A stretch of DNA of 64,000 bases from Celeribacter baekdonensis (GTDB taxonomy: Bacteria; Pseudomonadota; Alphaproteobacteria; Rhodobacterales; Rhodobacteraceae), in contig NZ_FNBL01000012.1 in NCBI RefSeq assembly GCF_900102315.1, positions 57,271 through 121,270 on the forward strand, read 5' to 3'. The notes below the pieces were generated by a model. That model ran no database searches. It worked only from the letters and a program-made list of their open reading frames with translations, and was not told the origin of the DNA. Of the stretch, positions 34,083-42,160 are shown piece by piece. A program made the translations under genes and the position numbers. Every line of letters starts with the position of its first letter. Within the stretch, counting starts at the first letter, position 1.

Positions 34083-34801
34083 TCGGACACCTCGACGTCG
34101 ACCGACAGGCAGTAGCCGCCGCTTCTGATCGTCTTGATAATACGTGGACGGAGAATGTCGGGCTCGAGCTTTCGCCGAAGGCGCGAAATCTGGTTGTCAA
34201 TTTTCCTGTCCAACGGACCAGCGGAAATGCCCTGAGAAAGATCTAGCAACTGATCGCGGCTCAACACCATCCGAGGGCGCTCCAGAAGGACCGTCAGCAG
34301 TTTGAATTCTGCGACCGTAAGAGCGGTCTCTTGTCCCGCGTCGTCGAGAAGCACCTGCCGGTCTACATCCAAGGTAAGGTGTGCAAAGCGGACTTTGCGG
34401 CCGCTCAGAGATCCGGTGAAGGCCTCTTTGTGCTCGCTTCTTCGCAGGACGGCTTTGATCCTCGCAAGGAGTTCGCGTGGATTAAACGGCTTGGGAAGAT
34501 AATCGTCCGCACCGATCTCCAAACCGACAATACGGTCCGCATCTTCACCGAGCGCGGTTAACATGATGATCGGCAGTCGCCCTTCGCTTGACAGACGTTG
34601 GCAAACGGAAAGGCCATCCTCGCCAGGCATCATGATATCCAGGACCAGTAGGTCGAAGCTTCCGACAGCCAGCTTCGCGTCCATCTCCGCCGCATCCTTG
34701 GCAGCGGTTGCTCGCATGCCATTCTTTTCCAGATAGCGGGTTACACTTTTCCGGATCTGTTCATGGTCATCCACGACGAGAATATGTGGCGCGTGTTGCA
34801 T
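34079..34801 (-). CDS. OmpR/PhoB-family response regulator
   Basis: 240 residues with a receiver domain (acidic pocket DD11-12, phospho-acceptor Asp55 in VLDIMMPGEDG, Lys104 in LPKPF) and a C-terminal winged helix (residues about 135-235). It is the first gene of a minus-strand run reaching through the kinase and SHOCT genes to ccm. It is divergent from the EF-hand gene with 168 bases between, where it probably binds. Confidence 0.92.
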   Translation of the reverse strand: MQHAPHILVVDDHEQIRKSVTRYLEKNGMRATAAKDAAEMDAKLAVGSFDLLVLDIMMPGEDGLSVCQRLSSEGRLPIIMLTALGEDADRIVGLEIGADDYLPKPFNPRELLARIKAVLRRSEHKEAFTGSLSGRKVRFAHLTLDVDRQVLLDDAGQETALTVAEFKLLTVLLERPRMVLSRDQLLDLSQGISAGPLDRKIDNQISRLRRKLEPDILRPRIIKTIRSGGYCLSVDVEVSE

Positions 34802-34969
34802 GGGGCCCTTCTAAAGCATTGGAAATCAGACGGTCAGGTTCCTTTTTGTCGCCAATTGTATCAGCCCCTGTCCATTGCGACAGACGGATACAAATCCACG
34901 GGTGTACGTCCTTACATTCAAATGTTTGATGCCAAGTTGTATGAGGTCAAAAGAAGGAAAGGCTTCAAA

Positions 34970-35593
34970 ATGTCCTACTCAACAAAAGTTTCTACCGGTC
35001 TTCTGGTTGCCGTTCTCACAGCAGGTGCTGCGCTCGCCGATGACAGCCATCACCAAGCTGCGGGCGGTGAAAGCGTCTCTCCCAATGTACTTGCTCAACC
35101 GATGGCAGGGACGGGCGGGCCCGGAATGATGATGGGTGGCGGCATGATGGATCCCAGTCAGATGGCCGAGCATCTTCAGATGATGCACGGCATGATGCGC
35201 ATGATGATGCAAATGCATTCGGGCATGATGAGCGGAAACGGCAGCATGATGGGACCAAGCACAACCGGTCAAGGTATGTTCCCGATGATGGGGGGCAACA
35301 TGATGTCAATGTTCGATATGGATGGAAACGGCGCGGTGTCTCCCGAAGAGGCGCATGAGGGCCTTCAGTCGATGCTGTCGGACTATGACGCCGACGGTAA
35401 TGGCACGCTCTCGATTGACGAATTCGCGTCGCTTCACGCCAAGGCGATGCGCGAGACCATGGTCGATCGTTTCCAGATGCTTGATGCTGATGGCGACGGC
35501 CAGATTTCTCAAGGCGAAATGGTCGCCCCTGCCGACAACATGGCACAGGGTATGGCCGCAAATCCCGGAATGATGACGGACGAAGACAACTGA
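34970..35593 (+). CDS. Secreted Met-rich protein with three EF-hands
   Basis: 207 residues with a signal peptide (ends ALADDSHH), a long Met/Gly-rich segment (about 50-115, repeated GMMMGGGMM and MMHGMMRMMM types) and three EF-hand loops at about 116-127, 140-151 and 172-183, each with DxDGNG or DxDGDG. It would bind Ca2+ through the EF-hands and Cu(I) through the methionines. The ATG at 34970 follows AAGGAAAGG. Its position divergent from the two-component system suggests it is a target or co-sensor. Confidence 0.85.
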   Translation: MSYSTKVSTGLLVAVLTAGAALADDSHHQAAGGESVSPNVLAQPMAGTGGPGMMMGGGMMDPSQMAEHLQMMHGMMRMMMQMHSGMMSGNGSMMGPSTTGQGMFPMMGGNMMSMFDMDGNGAVSPEEAHEGLQSMLSDYDADGNGTLSIDEFASLHAKAMRETMVDRFQMLDADGDGQISQGEMVAPADNMAQGMAANPGMMTDEDN

Positions 35594-35682
35594 ACCCCGT
35601 CGTTCAGAAATTCCCCATTCAGGTAAGCCCGTCAACGGTTCGGTGCTTTGGGTTTGCCTGAACAAGATCGAGAGGGCTCAAA

Positions 35683-36069
35683 ATGAGTTATACCTACAAC
35701 AGACATCTGCCCAATACGGCGATTGATGATGCGGAGATGCGCCTGCGCGAAGCCCTGAAAGAAAAGGGATTTGGTGTACTGACCGAAATCGACGTACAGG
35801 CAACAATGAAGAAAAAGATTGACCGCGACATGGATGGATACCGCATTCTGGGTGCGTGCAACCCTCATATGGCATGGGAGGCCATTGGGCTGGAGCCCCG
35901 TATAGGATCGATGCTGCCTTGCAATGTGATCTTGCGGACGGTCGAAAACGGCACTGAAATCAGCGCTGTTGATCCAGTGGCTTCGATGGCCGCTGTCGAG
36001 AATGAGAAGCTGCACGAAGTCGCCGCGCAGGTGCGCGATATGCTGCGATCTGCGGTTGATAATGCATAA
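35683..36069 (+). CDS. DUF302-family protein
   Basis: 128 residues, no signal peptide, with the DUF302 signature region GFGVLTEIDVQATMKKK and YRILGACNPHMAWEAI containing a Cys near residue 62. Members of this small alpha/beta family are common in metal and sulfur loci, but their biochemical role is unknown. It precedes the rhodanese gene by 21 bases, in the same unit as the EF-hand gene and MCO. Confidence 0.88.
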   Translation: MSYTYNRHLPNTAIDDAEMRLREALKEKGFGVLTEIDVQATMKKKIDRDMDGYRILGACNPHMAWEAIGLEPRIGSMLPCNVILRTVENGTEISAVDPVASMAAVENEKLHEVAAQVRDMLRSAVDNA

Positions 36070-36090
36070 ACTAAACTGAGGAGGCAGACC

Positions 36091-36552
36091 ATGCTGAGCC
36101 GCCGTCAAACTTTTGGCCTGTTCGCATCGAGCACCTTGCTTGCCTATTCGCCAGCTTGGGCTGACAACCATGACGTATGGGCGCTCGATACTCTCCATGA
36201 TGCGCTGAAAAGCGATTTGGCAAGGCTTGTGGACATCCGCAGACCCGAGGAATGGCAAGATACCGGCGTCGCGGAGGGGGCGTGGCCAATCGACATGACC
36301 CATCCGCGGTTCGGGGAGCGCCTCTTCGACGCCCGCGATCTTGCTGCGGGACGCCCGGTCGCCCTGATTTGTCGGACCGGCCATCGCTCAGGTCTCGTAA
36401 TGAGCAAGTTGCGTGAAGCGAAAGCTGCCGGCTTTGTTGACGCCGTAGGCGGGATGCTTGGCGCCCCGGGGAGATCCGGCTGGATCGAGCAAGGTCTGCC
36501 GACAGTAACAAGAGAAGCCGCACTGGCCGCCCTCCCAAGTGAGCTAGCGTGA
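36091..36552 (+). CDS. Exported rhodanese-like sulfurtransferase
   Basis: 153 residues with a signal peptide (SRRQTFGLFASSTLLAYSPAWA-like, too short before RR to call Tat firmly) and one rhodanese domain. The active loop is CRTGHRSG with the catalytic Cys near residue 91. A periplasmic rhodanese may move sulfur or bind thiophilic metals. GAGGAGGCA precedes the ATG, and the MCO gene follows after 15 bases. Confidence 0.85.
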   Translation: MLSRRQTFGLFASSTLLAYSPAWADNHDVWALDTLHDALKSDLARLVDIRRPEEWQDTGVAEGAWPIDMTHPRFGERLFDARDLAAGRPVALICRTGHRSGLVMSKLREAKAAGFVDAVGGMLGAPGRSGWIEQGLPTVTREAALAALPSELA

Positions 36553-36567
36553 GACACAAGCTATACC

Positions 36568-38016
36568 ATGACAAATCGTAGAGCCTTCATCGCCGGCTTG
36601 GCTGGCCTGCCGTTCGCCACAGGTCCGCTGGCGGCCATCGCACAGGGGAGTGTCAGGGCGTTGGCTATGCCACCATTGCTCGACGCAACCCGCGATCGGC
36701 ATTTCCGTCTGACTGCCCAAAAGGGCAAGACCGATTTTACAGGACTGGGCGGCGGTGAGACCTGGGGGTTCAACCAATCCTTTTTGGGGCCTACGCTACG
36801 TCTTCCCGCAGGAGCTTCGACGCAAGCACAGATCGACAATACGCTGTCAGAGAAAATCTCGGTGCACTGGCACGGTATGCTGATACCCGGCGAAGTTGAC
36901 GGCGGCCCACACCAGACCATTGAACCGGGCACGACTTGGTTTCCCGAACTGGATCTGACACAACCACCCGCTACTCTTTGGTACCACTCGCACGTTCATG
37001 GTGACACCGGACGACAAGTTCAAAGGGGATTGGCCGGTGTGATCCACGTTGATGACGGTCGGGACGATGCTCGGGGTCTCCCGATCTCATACGGCGTCGA
37101 TGATTTGACCTTGGTTCTGCAAGACCGCCGGTTCGACCGGCAGGGCCGCATCGATTATGGCCTGTCTATGCCAGATCAGATGATGGGTTTCATGGGCAAT
37201 GTCATTCTTGTTAACGGTCAGCTAGGCACCCAGGCTGTCGTCCCTCGCGGTATTGTCCGTTTGCGCTTGCTCAACGGCTCGAACGCGAGGATTTATCCCC
37301 TATCGTTTTCTGACCGTCGCGAGATGCACCTCATCGCGACGGACAGTGGCTATCTCAATCAACCTGTCGCCATTGAGTCCCTCGTGATCGCTCCCGGCGA
37401 ACGATACGAAGTCCTCGTCGATTTTTCGGGAGGAGAGGCTGGCACGCTGGTATCCTCTGCAAATCCCAATCAGATGATGGGTGGGATGATGGGCGGCGCG
37501 AGCACTGCTGGGGGGAGCTTCGTAGTTGTACCCTTTGGTGTGGATGCGAGACTTCCTGCCCGCATTCTGGAAATACCCGCCGACTTGGGCGGCGTCCTGC
37601 CTGACGGTGAGGCCCGATCAGTCAATACACGTCAGATCACACTCGATATGCCAATGGGGATGGGCATGATGATGCGTAGGTCGAATGATCGGTTTGCGAT
37701 CAATGGGCAGTCCTTCGACATGGGGAGGATAGACTTGTCTCTTTCGAAGGGGGCGACCGAGATTTGGCAAGTCTCCTCAAACATGATGATGCACCCGTTT
37801 CATGTTCATGGCGTGAGGTTTCAGGTGCTCGCCGAAAACGGAAAGAAACCAAGCATACAAAATTCTGGCTGGAAGGATACCGTGCTCGTAAATGGCCGAG
37901 TCGATATCCTGGTCAGCTTTGAGCAGACGGCAGATCGCGCCAATCCCTTCATGTATCACTGTCACATCCTTGAACACGAAGATGGAGGAATGATGGCGCA
38001 GTTCACGGTCACATGA
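36568..38016 (+). CDS. Multicopper oxidase (CueO/CotA-like)
   Basis: 482 residues with a Tat-like start (TNRRAFIAGLAG) and the full set of MCO motifs: HWHGML, WYHSHVHGD, HPFHVHGVRF and HCHILEHEDGGMM. A Met-rich stretch MPMGMGMMMRR (about residue 370) lies near where CueO carries its Cu(I)-binding insert. It therefore looks the most CueO-like of the five oxidases here. Its stop overlaps the ATG of the TVP38-type gene. Confidence 0.92.
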   Translation: MTNRRAFIAGLAGLPFATGPLAAIAQGSVRALAMPPLLDATRDRHFRLTAQKGKTDFTGLGGGETWGFNQSFLGPTLRLPAGASTQAQIDNTLSEKISVHWHGMLIPGEVDGGPHQTIEPGTTWFPELDLTQPPATLWYHSHVHGDTGRQVQRGLAGVIHVDDGRDDARGLPISYGVDDLTLVLQDRRFDRQGRIDYGLSMPDQMMGFMGNVILVNGQLGTQAVVPRGIVRLRLLNGSNARIYPLSFSDRREMHLIATDSGYLNQPVAIESLVIAPGERYEVLVDFSGGEAGTLVSSANPNQMMGGMMGGASTAGGSFVVVPFGVDARLPARILEIPADLGGVLPDGEARSVNTRQITLDMPMGMGMMMRRSNDRFAINGQSFDMGRIDLSLSKGATEIWQVSSNMMMHPFHVHGVRFQVLAENGKKPSIQNSGWKDTVLVNGRVDILVSFEQTADRANPFMYHCHILEHEDGGMMAQFTVT

Positions 38017-38705
38017 TCGTGCAAGCATGGGGATATGGTCGCCTGATTGGTTGTTTGGCGATAGCAACAGTTCTGTCTCTTGCAGCTTTCGGTTTTTTTT
38101 CGGGCACGGTTTCTCTGAGCAATCTTGGGGTCGCCTTTTCACAGGCTGAAGTGCAGCGCCATATTGAAAATGCCGGAGCCGTTGGCCCCCTCGCGGTTAT
38201 TGCACTCATGGCCCTCGCGATTGTCGCAAGCCCCATACCGAGCGCACCAATCGCACTTGCCGCCGGGGCTGCATTTGGTCACTATCTCGGAGCCGCCTAC
38301 GTAGCCATAGGCTCGGAGCTCGGTGCTACAATCGCATTTGTCTTCGCGCGAAAACTCGGTCGAAGCACAGTTCGGCGTTTTTTGGGTAAGTATTCAGAGT
38401 TCGGGCTGTTGGGGTCGCAAAAGGCTCTGATGTTATCAGTGTTTGCGTCCCGCCTGCTTCCATTCGTTTCTTTCGATGCAATCAGCTATGTTGCGGGCTT
38501 GAGCCAACTTCATCTATGGCGCTTCATGCTGGCAACTTTTGCCGGGATTTTGCCGGCGAGTTTTGTTCTTGCCCATTTTGGAGCTGTGGCCATGTCAGGG
38601 GATTGGGGAACGGCTGAATGGATCACGATAGGACTTGGGGTTGTGACAGCACTGCCTTTTGTCTTTTTGACCCTCAAAAATAGAAAGCAGATCGACGATG
38701 AATAG
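38013..38705 (+). CDS. TVP38/TMEM64-family membrane protein
   Basis: 230 residues, about six membrane helices, with the SNARE-associated/VTT-domain region: SPIPSAPIALAAGAAFGHYLGAAY and the re-entrant FVFARKLGRSTVRRFLGKY with Gly and Arg. VTT proteins are linked to lipid scrambling or transport. In bacteria they occur often beside mercury and selenite genes. It starts within the MCO stop, so its product is coupled to copper oxidation. Confidence 0.87.
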   Translation: MIVQAWGYGRLIGCLAIATVLSLAAFGFFSGTVSLSNLGVAFSQAEVQRHIENAGAVGPLAVIALMALAIVASPIPSAPIALAAGAAFGHYLGAAYVAIGSELGATIAFVFARKLGRSTVRRFLGKYSEFGLLGSQKALMLSVFASRLLPFVSFDAISYVAGLSQLHLWRFMLATFAGILPASFVLAHFGAVAMSGDWGTAEWITIGLGVVTALPFVFLTLKNRKQIDDE

Positions 38706-40020
38706 CGACTATAAAGCGGGCAGCATTTCTCTTTGGGATGCCGTCGCCATGGGGACTGGTGTCATGATTGGCGCCGGAATTCTGGCACTCACAGGCCAAA
38801 TTGCGGAACTGGCCGGCCCTACCTTTCCACTTGTGTTCATCGTTGGAGCCATCGTTACAGCCTTCAGCGCTTACACTTACATAAGAATGTCCAATGCCTA
38901 CCCGTCAGCTGGCGGAATTGGAATGATCCTGCAAAAGGCCTATGGACCAACCGCCGTAGCCGCTGCAGCGGCTTTGCTTATGGCTCTGTCAATGGTCATT
39001 AACGAAAGCCTAGTCGCACGGACCTTCGCAAACTATTTGCTCCGTGGACTGGGCATTGCACCAGATGGCTTACTGGTTCCGGCAATAGGCGTTGCTCTCA
39101 TTATCGCAGCCTATGTCGTCAACATCTCGGGCAACCGCTCTGTAGGCTGGATTTCCCAGTTGCTCGCGGTACTGAAGGTTGGCGGTATCACTCTGTTTGG
39201 GATCTCTGCGCTTTGGGCCGGCGGGTTTACTTTTGGCACAACAGGAGATGGAACAGCTTCACAGGGTCTCAGCGGATTTGTTGGTGCCACAGCGTTGGCA
39301 ATTCTGGCATTCAAAGGGTTCACGACAATCACCAACAGCGGCGCCGAGATAGTGGACCCACACCGCAACATCGGACGCGCGATCATCATTTCATTGGCGG
39401 TCTGCGTAGTGGTGTATCTCTTGGTAGCATTTGCGGTGGGAAGCAGCTTGCCGCTTGGCAAGATCGTCGAAGCAAAAGACTATGCGCTCGCGGAAGCGGC
39501 AGCACCGTCCCTTGGGGAAACGGGCTTCTATCTGACCGTCGCGCTCGCTTTGATCGCAACTGCATCAGGCGTGATTGCCAGCATCTTTGCGGTATCTCGT
39601 ATGTTGGCAATGCTGACAGAGATGAAATTGATCCCGCACAGTCATTTTGGGATGTCAGGCGGAGTCCGCGACCATACACTGATCTACACAGTAGTGATTG
39701 CGAGCCTGCTGACCATTCTCTTCGACGTTAGCCGAATAGCGTCGATGGGGGCCTTCTTTTACCTTGTAATGGATATGGTTATTCACTGGGGAGTGTACCG
39801 AAACCTTAGGGCCGAGCTTTCTGCGCATGGATGGATCATGTTGACTGCAATCGGTCTCGACGCGATCGTGCTTGCCGTATTCGCTTCACTAAAGTGGCAG
39901 AGCGATCCAATGATTGTAGTGGTCGCATTCGCGATCATGGCTTGTGTATTGATCTTTGAGCATTGGTTTCTTCAGCGCACAAAAACCGAGCCACATCAAC
40001 ATGATCACAATGGGCATTGA
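38698..40020 (+). CDS. APC-superfamily permease
   Basis: 440 residues and about 12 membrane helices. The first helix carries the unwound substrate segment GVMIGAGILAL typical of amino acid/polyamine/organocation carriers, and YPSAGG follows in helix 3. The tail is His-rich (TEPHQHDHNGH), which is unusual for this family and may bind metal. It overlaps the TVP38 gene by 8 bases. The substrate cannot be read from sequence; a thiol amino acid or metal complex is only a possibility. Confidence 0.87.
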   Translation: MNSDYKAGSISLWDAVAMGTGVMIGAGILALTGQIAELAGPTFPLVFIVGAIVTAFSAYTYIRMSNAYPSAGGIGMILQKAYGPTAVAAAAALLMALSMVINESLVARTFANYLLRGLGIAPDGLLVPAIGVALIIAAYVVNISGNRSVGWISQLLAVLKVGGITLFGISALWAGGFTFGTTGDGTASQGLSGFVGATALAILAFKGFTTITNSGAEIVDPHRNIGRAIIISLAVCVVVYLLVAFAVGSSLPLGKIVEAKDYALAEAAAPSLGETGFYLTVALALIATASGVIASIFAVSRMLAMLTEMKLIPHSHFGMSGGVRDHTLIYTVVIASLLTILFDVSRIASMGAFFYLVMDMVIHWGVYRNLRAELSAHGWIMLTAIGLDAIVLAVFASLKWQSDPMIVVVAFAIMACVLIFEHWFLQRTKTEPHQHDHNGH

Positions 40021-40085
40021 GTGCTCGCGTGATGACCAGGTATCGAAGCAGTAATTCTTAGCGCTTCCAACATTCAAATTGGTCG

Positions 40086-40214
40086 GGTTTGAGCGATTTT
40101 GAGACCCACTTTGCCGATGTGTAGGACTACTTTCGTTGCCTCGATGGCGGGCGCCAACGCGCGTTTCACGAGGTCAGTGAAGACTATGGAAGACTGGTCG
40201 AGCCATTGAAATGA
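40086..40214 (+). pseudogene. Decayed copy of the small secreted-protein gene at 1326-1610
   Basis: Translation from 40086 reads DFETHFADV, stop, DYFRCLDGG, then AFHEVSEDYGRLVEPLK and stop. This matches the C-terminal half of the 1326-1610 product (DFETYIADVQDYFRCLD... and EVSDDYARFLNALE). The TAG at 40122 replaces the Gln codon, a few codons are missing after RAF, and no signal peptide is left upstream. It marks an old duplication of plasmid backbone on the far side of the 1.6-40 kb copper block. Confidence 0.75.
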
Positions 40215-40228
40215 GGAAACGCAAGGGC

Positions 40229-40549
40229 TTAACCGCCGTCGAGATCCTCGTAGTAGACGAGCGCGGGCATGTTGCGGCGCTGATGCACGATGCGCAGGAT
40301 GACTGCCGCCCCATCCGCCGCATCTAGCCGCTTGTAGAAGATCACGTGACGTTGGCAGTTGACGGACCGCAACCCCGGAACGAAGAGACTCCTGTCCCGA
40401 CCCCGGTCGGGATCCCCGGTGATCTGCTCGAAGGCGTTGACCAACTGGCGGTAATAGACGAGCCATTGGTCCCTACCCCAAGTTTCGACGGTGTAGGCAC
40501 GGATCTCTTCAAGGTCGGCCCTGGCCCGACCGGAAAGTCGAATAATCAT
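40229..40549 (-). CDS. parE: ParE/RelE-family toxin
   Basis: 106 residues of the ParE/RelE fold: IIRLSGRARADLEEIRAYT at the start, Trp-Gly-Arg-Asp-Gln-Trp in the second helix, and the core strand VNCQRHVIFYKR with RIVHQRRN near the end. ParE toxins block DNA gyrase. The antitoxin gene precedes it by five bases, the standard order. Such pairs stabilise plasmids, which fits the backbone setting. Confidence 0.92.
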   Translation of the reverse strand: MIIRLSGRARADLEEIRAYTVETWGRDQWLVYYRQLVNAFEQITGDPDRGRDRSLFVPGLRSVNCQRHVIFYKRLDAADGAAVILRIVHQRRNMPALVYYEDLDGG

Positions 40550-40554
40550 ATGGG

Positions 40555-40797
40555 TCAGCGATCAAATGCATCCGGTTCGAAGGCATGAGCATCGAACTCG
40601 GCGAAATCCCCATTTTCGGCCAGGGAGGCTGCTTCCTCTAGGTCGGCCTTGAGGGCATAGAACTGCCGGGCGCCATCCTTCTCCATCAGCATCCTTACGC
40701 CGGCGCGCACGACTTCGCTCAGATTGGCGTAGGCGCCGGACTCGATCTGCGCCTGCACATATTTCTGCATCGGTTCGGTCAGGTGGACGTTTGGCAT
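40555..40797 (-). CDS. parD: ParD-family antitoxin
   Basis: 80 residues with an N-terminal ribbon-helix-helix (PNVHLTEPMQKYVQAQIESG, then YANLSEVVRAGVRML) for DNA binding and dimerisation, and an acidic C-terminal tail (FAEFDAHAFEPDAFDR) that would wrap the toxin. It represses its own promoter at 40820-40849. Confidence 0.92.
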   Translation of the reverse strand: MPNVHLTEPMQKYVQAQIESGAYANLSEVVRAGVRMLMEKDGARQFYALKADLEEAASLAENGDFAEFDAHAFEPDAFDR

Positions 40798-40819
40798 CAG
40801 ACTCTCCTATCCATGCTCA

Positions 40820-40849
40820 ATCGTATCAGATACTGACATAGATATTCAA
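40820..40849 (-). promoter_or_regulatory. parDE promoter with ParD operator
   Basis: On the minus strand: -35 TTGAAT (40844-40849), an 18-bp spacer, and -10 TACGAT (40820-40825), just upstream of parD. The perfect palindrome GTATC-A-GATAC (40823-40833) overlaps the -10, where ParD would repress. Confidence 0.62.
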
Positions 40850-41213
40850 GCTCATGCTCGATCCCAACTTGGGCCCCAAATCGGCTCGCTGGCTGCTCCC
40901 GCCCTTCTGCTCCCGGATTCCATGCGGAGAGCCGGGCCGGGCAGTTTCCCGATACAGCCCTTCCCGAGGCCAGGAGCGCTGCGCCACGCGGTTTGGAGGG
41001 CTCATTCGATCTGTCCTTCCGTGACCACTTTCGCGGCCACATTGGAACACCCAATTTCCCCTTTGTAACAGACGTTTGTTTAGCAGCTAACATGAAAGGG
41101 GTCCGCAATTTTGGCCACTTTCAAGACGCAGAAGCAGCCAGAACCGGCGTCAGATCTTGGAAGCGGTCAAGCGACACAAGCGAACAGTCGCAAGCAACCA
41201 TCAATCAAATCTC
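40850..41213. other. Non-coding stretch between parDE and the conserved plasmid promoter
   Basis: About 360 bases with no supported gene. Several short open frames exist on both strands, but none has a ribosome site, a recognisable domain or a sensible partner. The composition is typical of decayed coding DNA. It may be the remains of the recombination that joined the copper block to the plasmid backbone. Confidence 0.4.
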
Positions 41214-41244
41214 CTTGCTATCATTAATGTTGTTTCGTATCGCT
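41214..41244 (+). promoter_or_regulatory. Promoter/operator identical (30 of 31) to that of the virB-like operon
   Basis: TTGCTA (41215-41220), 17 bases and TATCGC (41238-41243) form a possible -35/-10 pair. The block ends 26 bases before the ATG at 41271. The single difference from the copy at 1203-1233 is a C for T in the run after TGTT. Confidence 0.6.
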
Positions 41245-41270
41245 GCACCATTATAGATGGAGTCGGCATC

Positions 41271-41924
41271 ATGAAGCACGTGATCCACAGCGTGGCAACA
41301 GCCACGGCACTAACCATATCCGGACTAATGGCCTCGTCAGGTCCGGCTCAGGCCTATCAGGTGGACTGTGCAATCCTCCTCTGCCTTGCGGGCGGCTGGC
41401 CTGCCTCCGCGCCCTGCGCGCATGCCAGAGCGGTCTTCATTCGGCGGATCACACCATGGCCGATCGAGCCGCCCTTACAAATCTGGCGGTGTCCGATGGG
41501 TGTGTCGTTCAACGATCCCAGCCCGATGTCGCCTATGGAACGCCTTTATGACACCACGTTCCGCGATCCGCCCGAACCGCAGGAATCGACTTCGAAACCC
41601 CTTGTTCGCGTCCAAGCAGATGAGCAAGCTGACATCGACATTTCGGGCGACGCCTTTGATTTCGTGCGCAGCATACGGGTCTATCACATCCAGTATCGCC
41701 AGCACGAAAACCGAGATGGCGACTGCAATCGCAGCGACTCGACGCGATTGGGGTCCTACGGCGTGCAGGGCGACTACCGATGGACAAGATCCACCGTGGG
41801 CCAGGTGCCAGCCGCATCCGGCCTGAGCATCCCGAATGGATGCGGCAGCTACTTTTACCGTTCCGTCTTCGTCGACTGGCGTGATCACGCCGGGAACTAT
41901 GGCTCTGAAGAGGTTCGCTACTGA
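41271..41924 (+). CDS. Secreted conjugation-plasmid protein of unknown function
   Basis: 217 residues with a signal peptide ending PAQAYQ, then a Cys-rich early mature part (VDCAILLCLAGGWP, APCAHARAVF, WRCPMG) and a beta-rich C-terminal half. The CxxxxCLAGG region with P-rich surroundings recalls exported proteins kept beside type IV secretion genes in alphaproteobacterial plasmids. The link is supported by the promoter it shares with the virB-like operon. Function unknown. A GC-rich hairpin follows nine bases after the stop. Confidence 0.7.
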   Translation: MKHVIHSVATATALTISGLMASSGPAQAYQVDCAILLCLAGGWPASAPCAHARAVFIRRITPWPIEPPLQIWRCPMGVSFNDPSPMSPMERLYDTTFRDPPEPQESTSKPLVRVQADEQADIDISGDAFDFVRSIRVYHIQYRQHENRDGDCNRSDSTRLGSYGVQGDYRWTRSTVGQVPAASGLSIPNGCGSYFYRSVFVDWRDHAGNYGSEEVRY

Positions 41925-41932
41925 CAAAATCT

Positions 41933-41953
41933 GCGCGCGGTATTACCGCGCGC
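41933..41953 (+). terminator. GC-rich inverted repeat after the 41271 gene
   Basis: Two 10-base arms (GCGCGCGGTA and its complement) are separated by one base, nine bases after a stop codon. No T-run follows, so it could be a transcript-end hairpin or a DNA cruciform site. Confidence 0.5.
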
Positions 41954-42031
41954 GTCCTGACAACCCCGCACGGAAGGCTGTGCAAAACCCCCGAAAAGGA
42001 GACGACGCCAGACCGTGAAGCCTGACGCCGT

Positions 42032-42064
42032 GCTAGAAAACTCCGTGAACAAGAGTTTCCTAGC
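42032..42064. repeat. Inverted repeat in the region upstream of the HTH gene
   Basis: Arms of 12 bases (42032-42043 and 42053-42064) match at 11 positions, with a nine-base loop. It is the second of three hairpins in the 236-base gap between the genes at 41271 and 42161. Confidence 0.5.
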
Positions 42065-42085
42065 GCACCGCTAAAACACCCGCAA

Positions 42086-42106
42086 CCAGCAAAGTTGTTT
42101 TGCTGG
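42086..42106. repeat. Inverted repeat with CCAGCAAA arms upstream of the HTH gene
   Basis: Perfect eight-base arms (42086-42093 and 42099-42106) around a five-base loop, 55 bases before the ATG at 42161. It may be an operator or a leader RNA hairpin. Confidence 0.45.
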
Positions 42107-42160
42107 CAAGAATGTTGTTGTCTCACGACATGGCGTCGGTTCTCCAAGGAGACCTCGACC

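Noticed and set aside
36557..36571. A 15-base match (CAAGCTATACCATGA) also at 46607-46621.
   Set aside because: A 15-mer shared by chance is expected a few times in a window this size. One copy spans a start codon and the other lies in a non-coding gap, with no shared flanks.
40850..41213. Short open frames with Arg/Ser/Pro-rich products upstream of the 41271 gene.
   Set aside because: They lack start signals and have the composition of non-coding GC-rich DNA.
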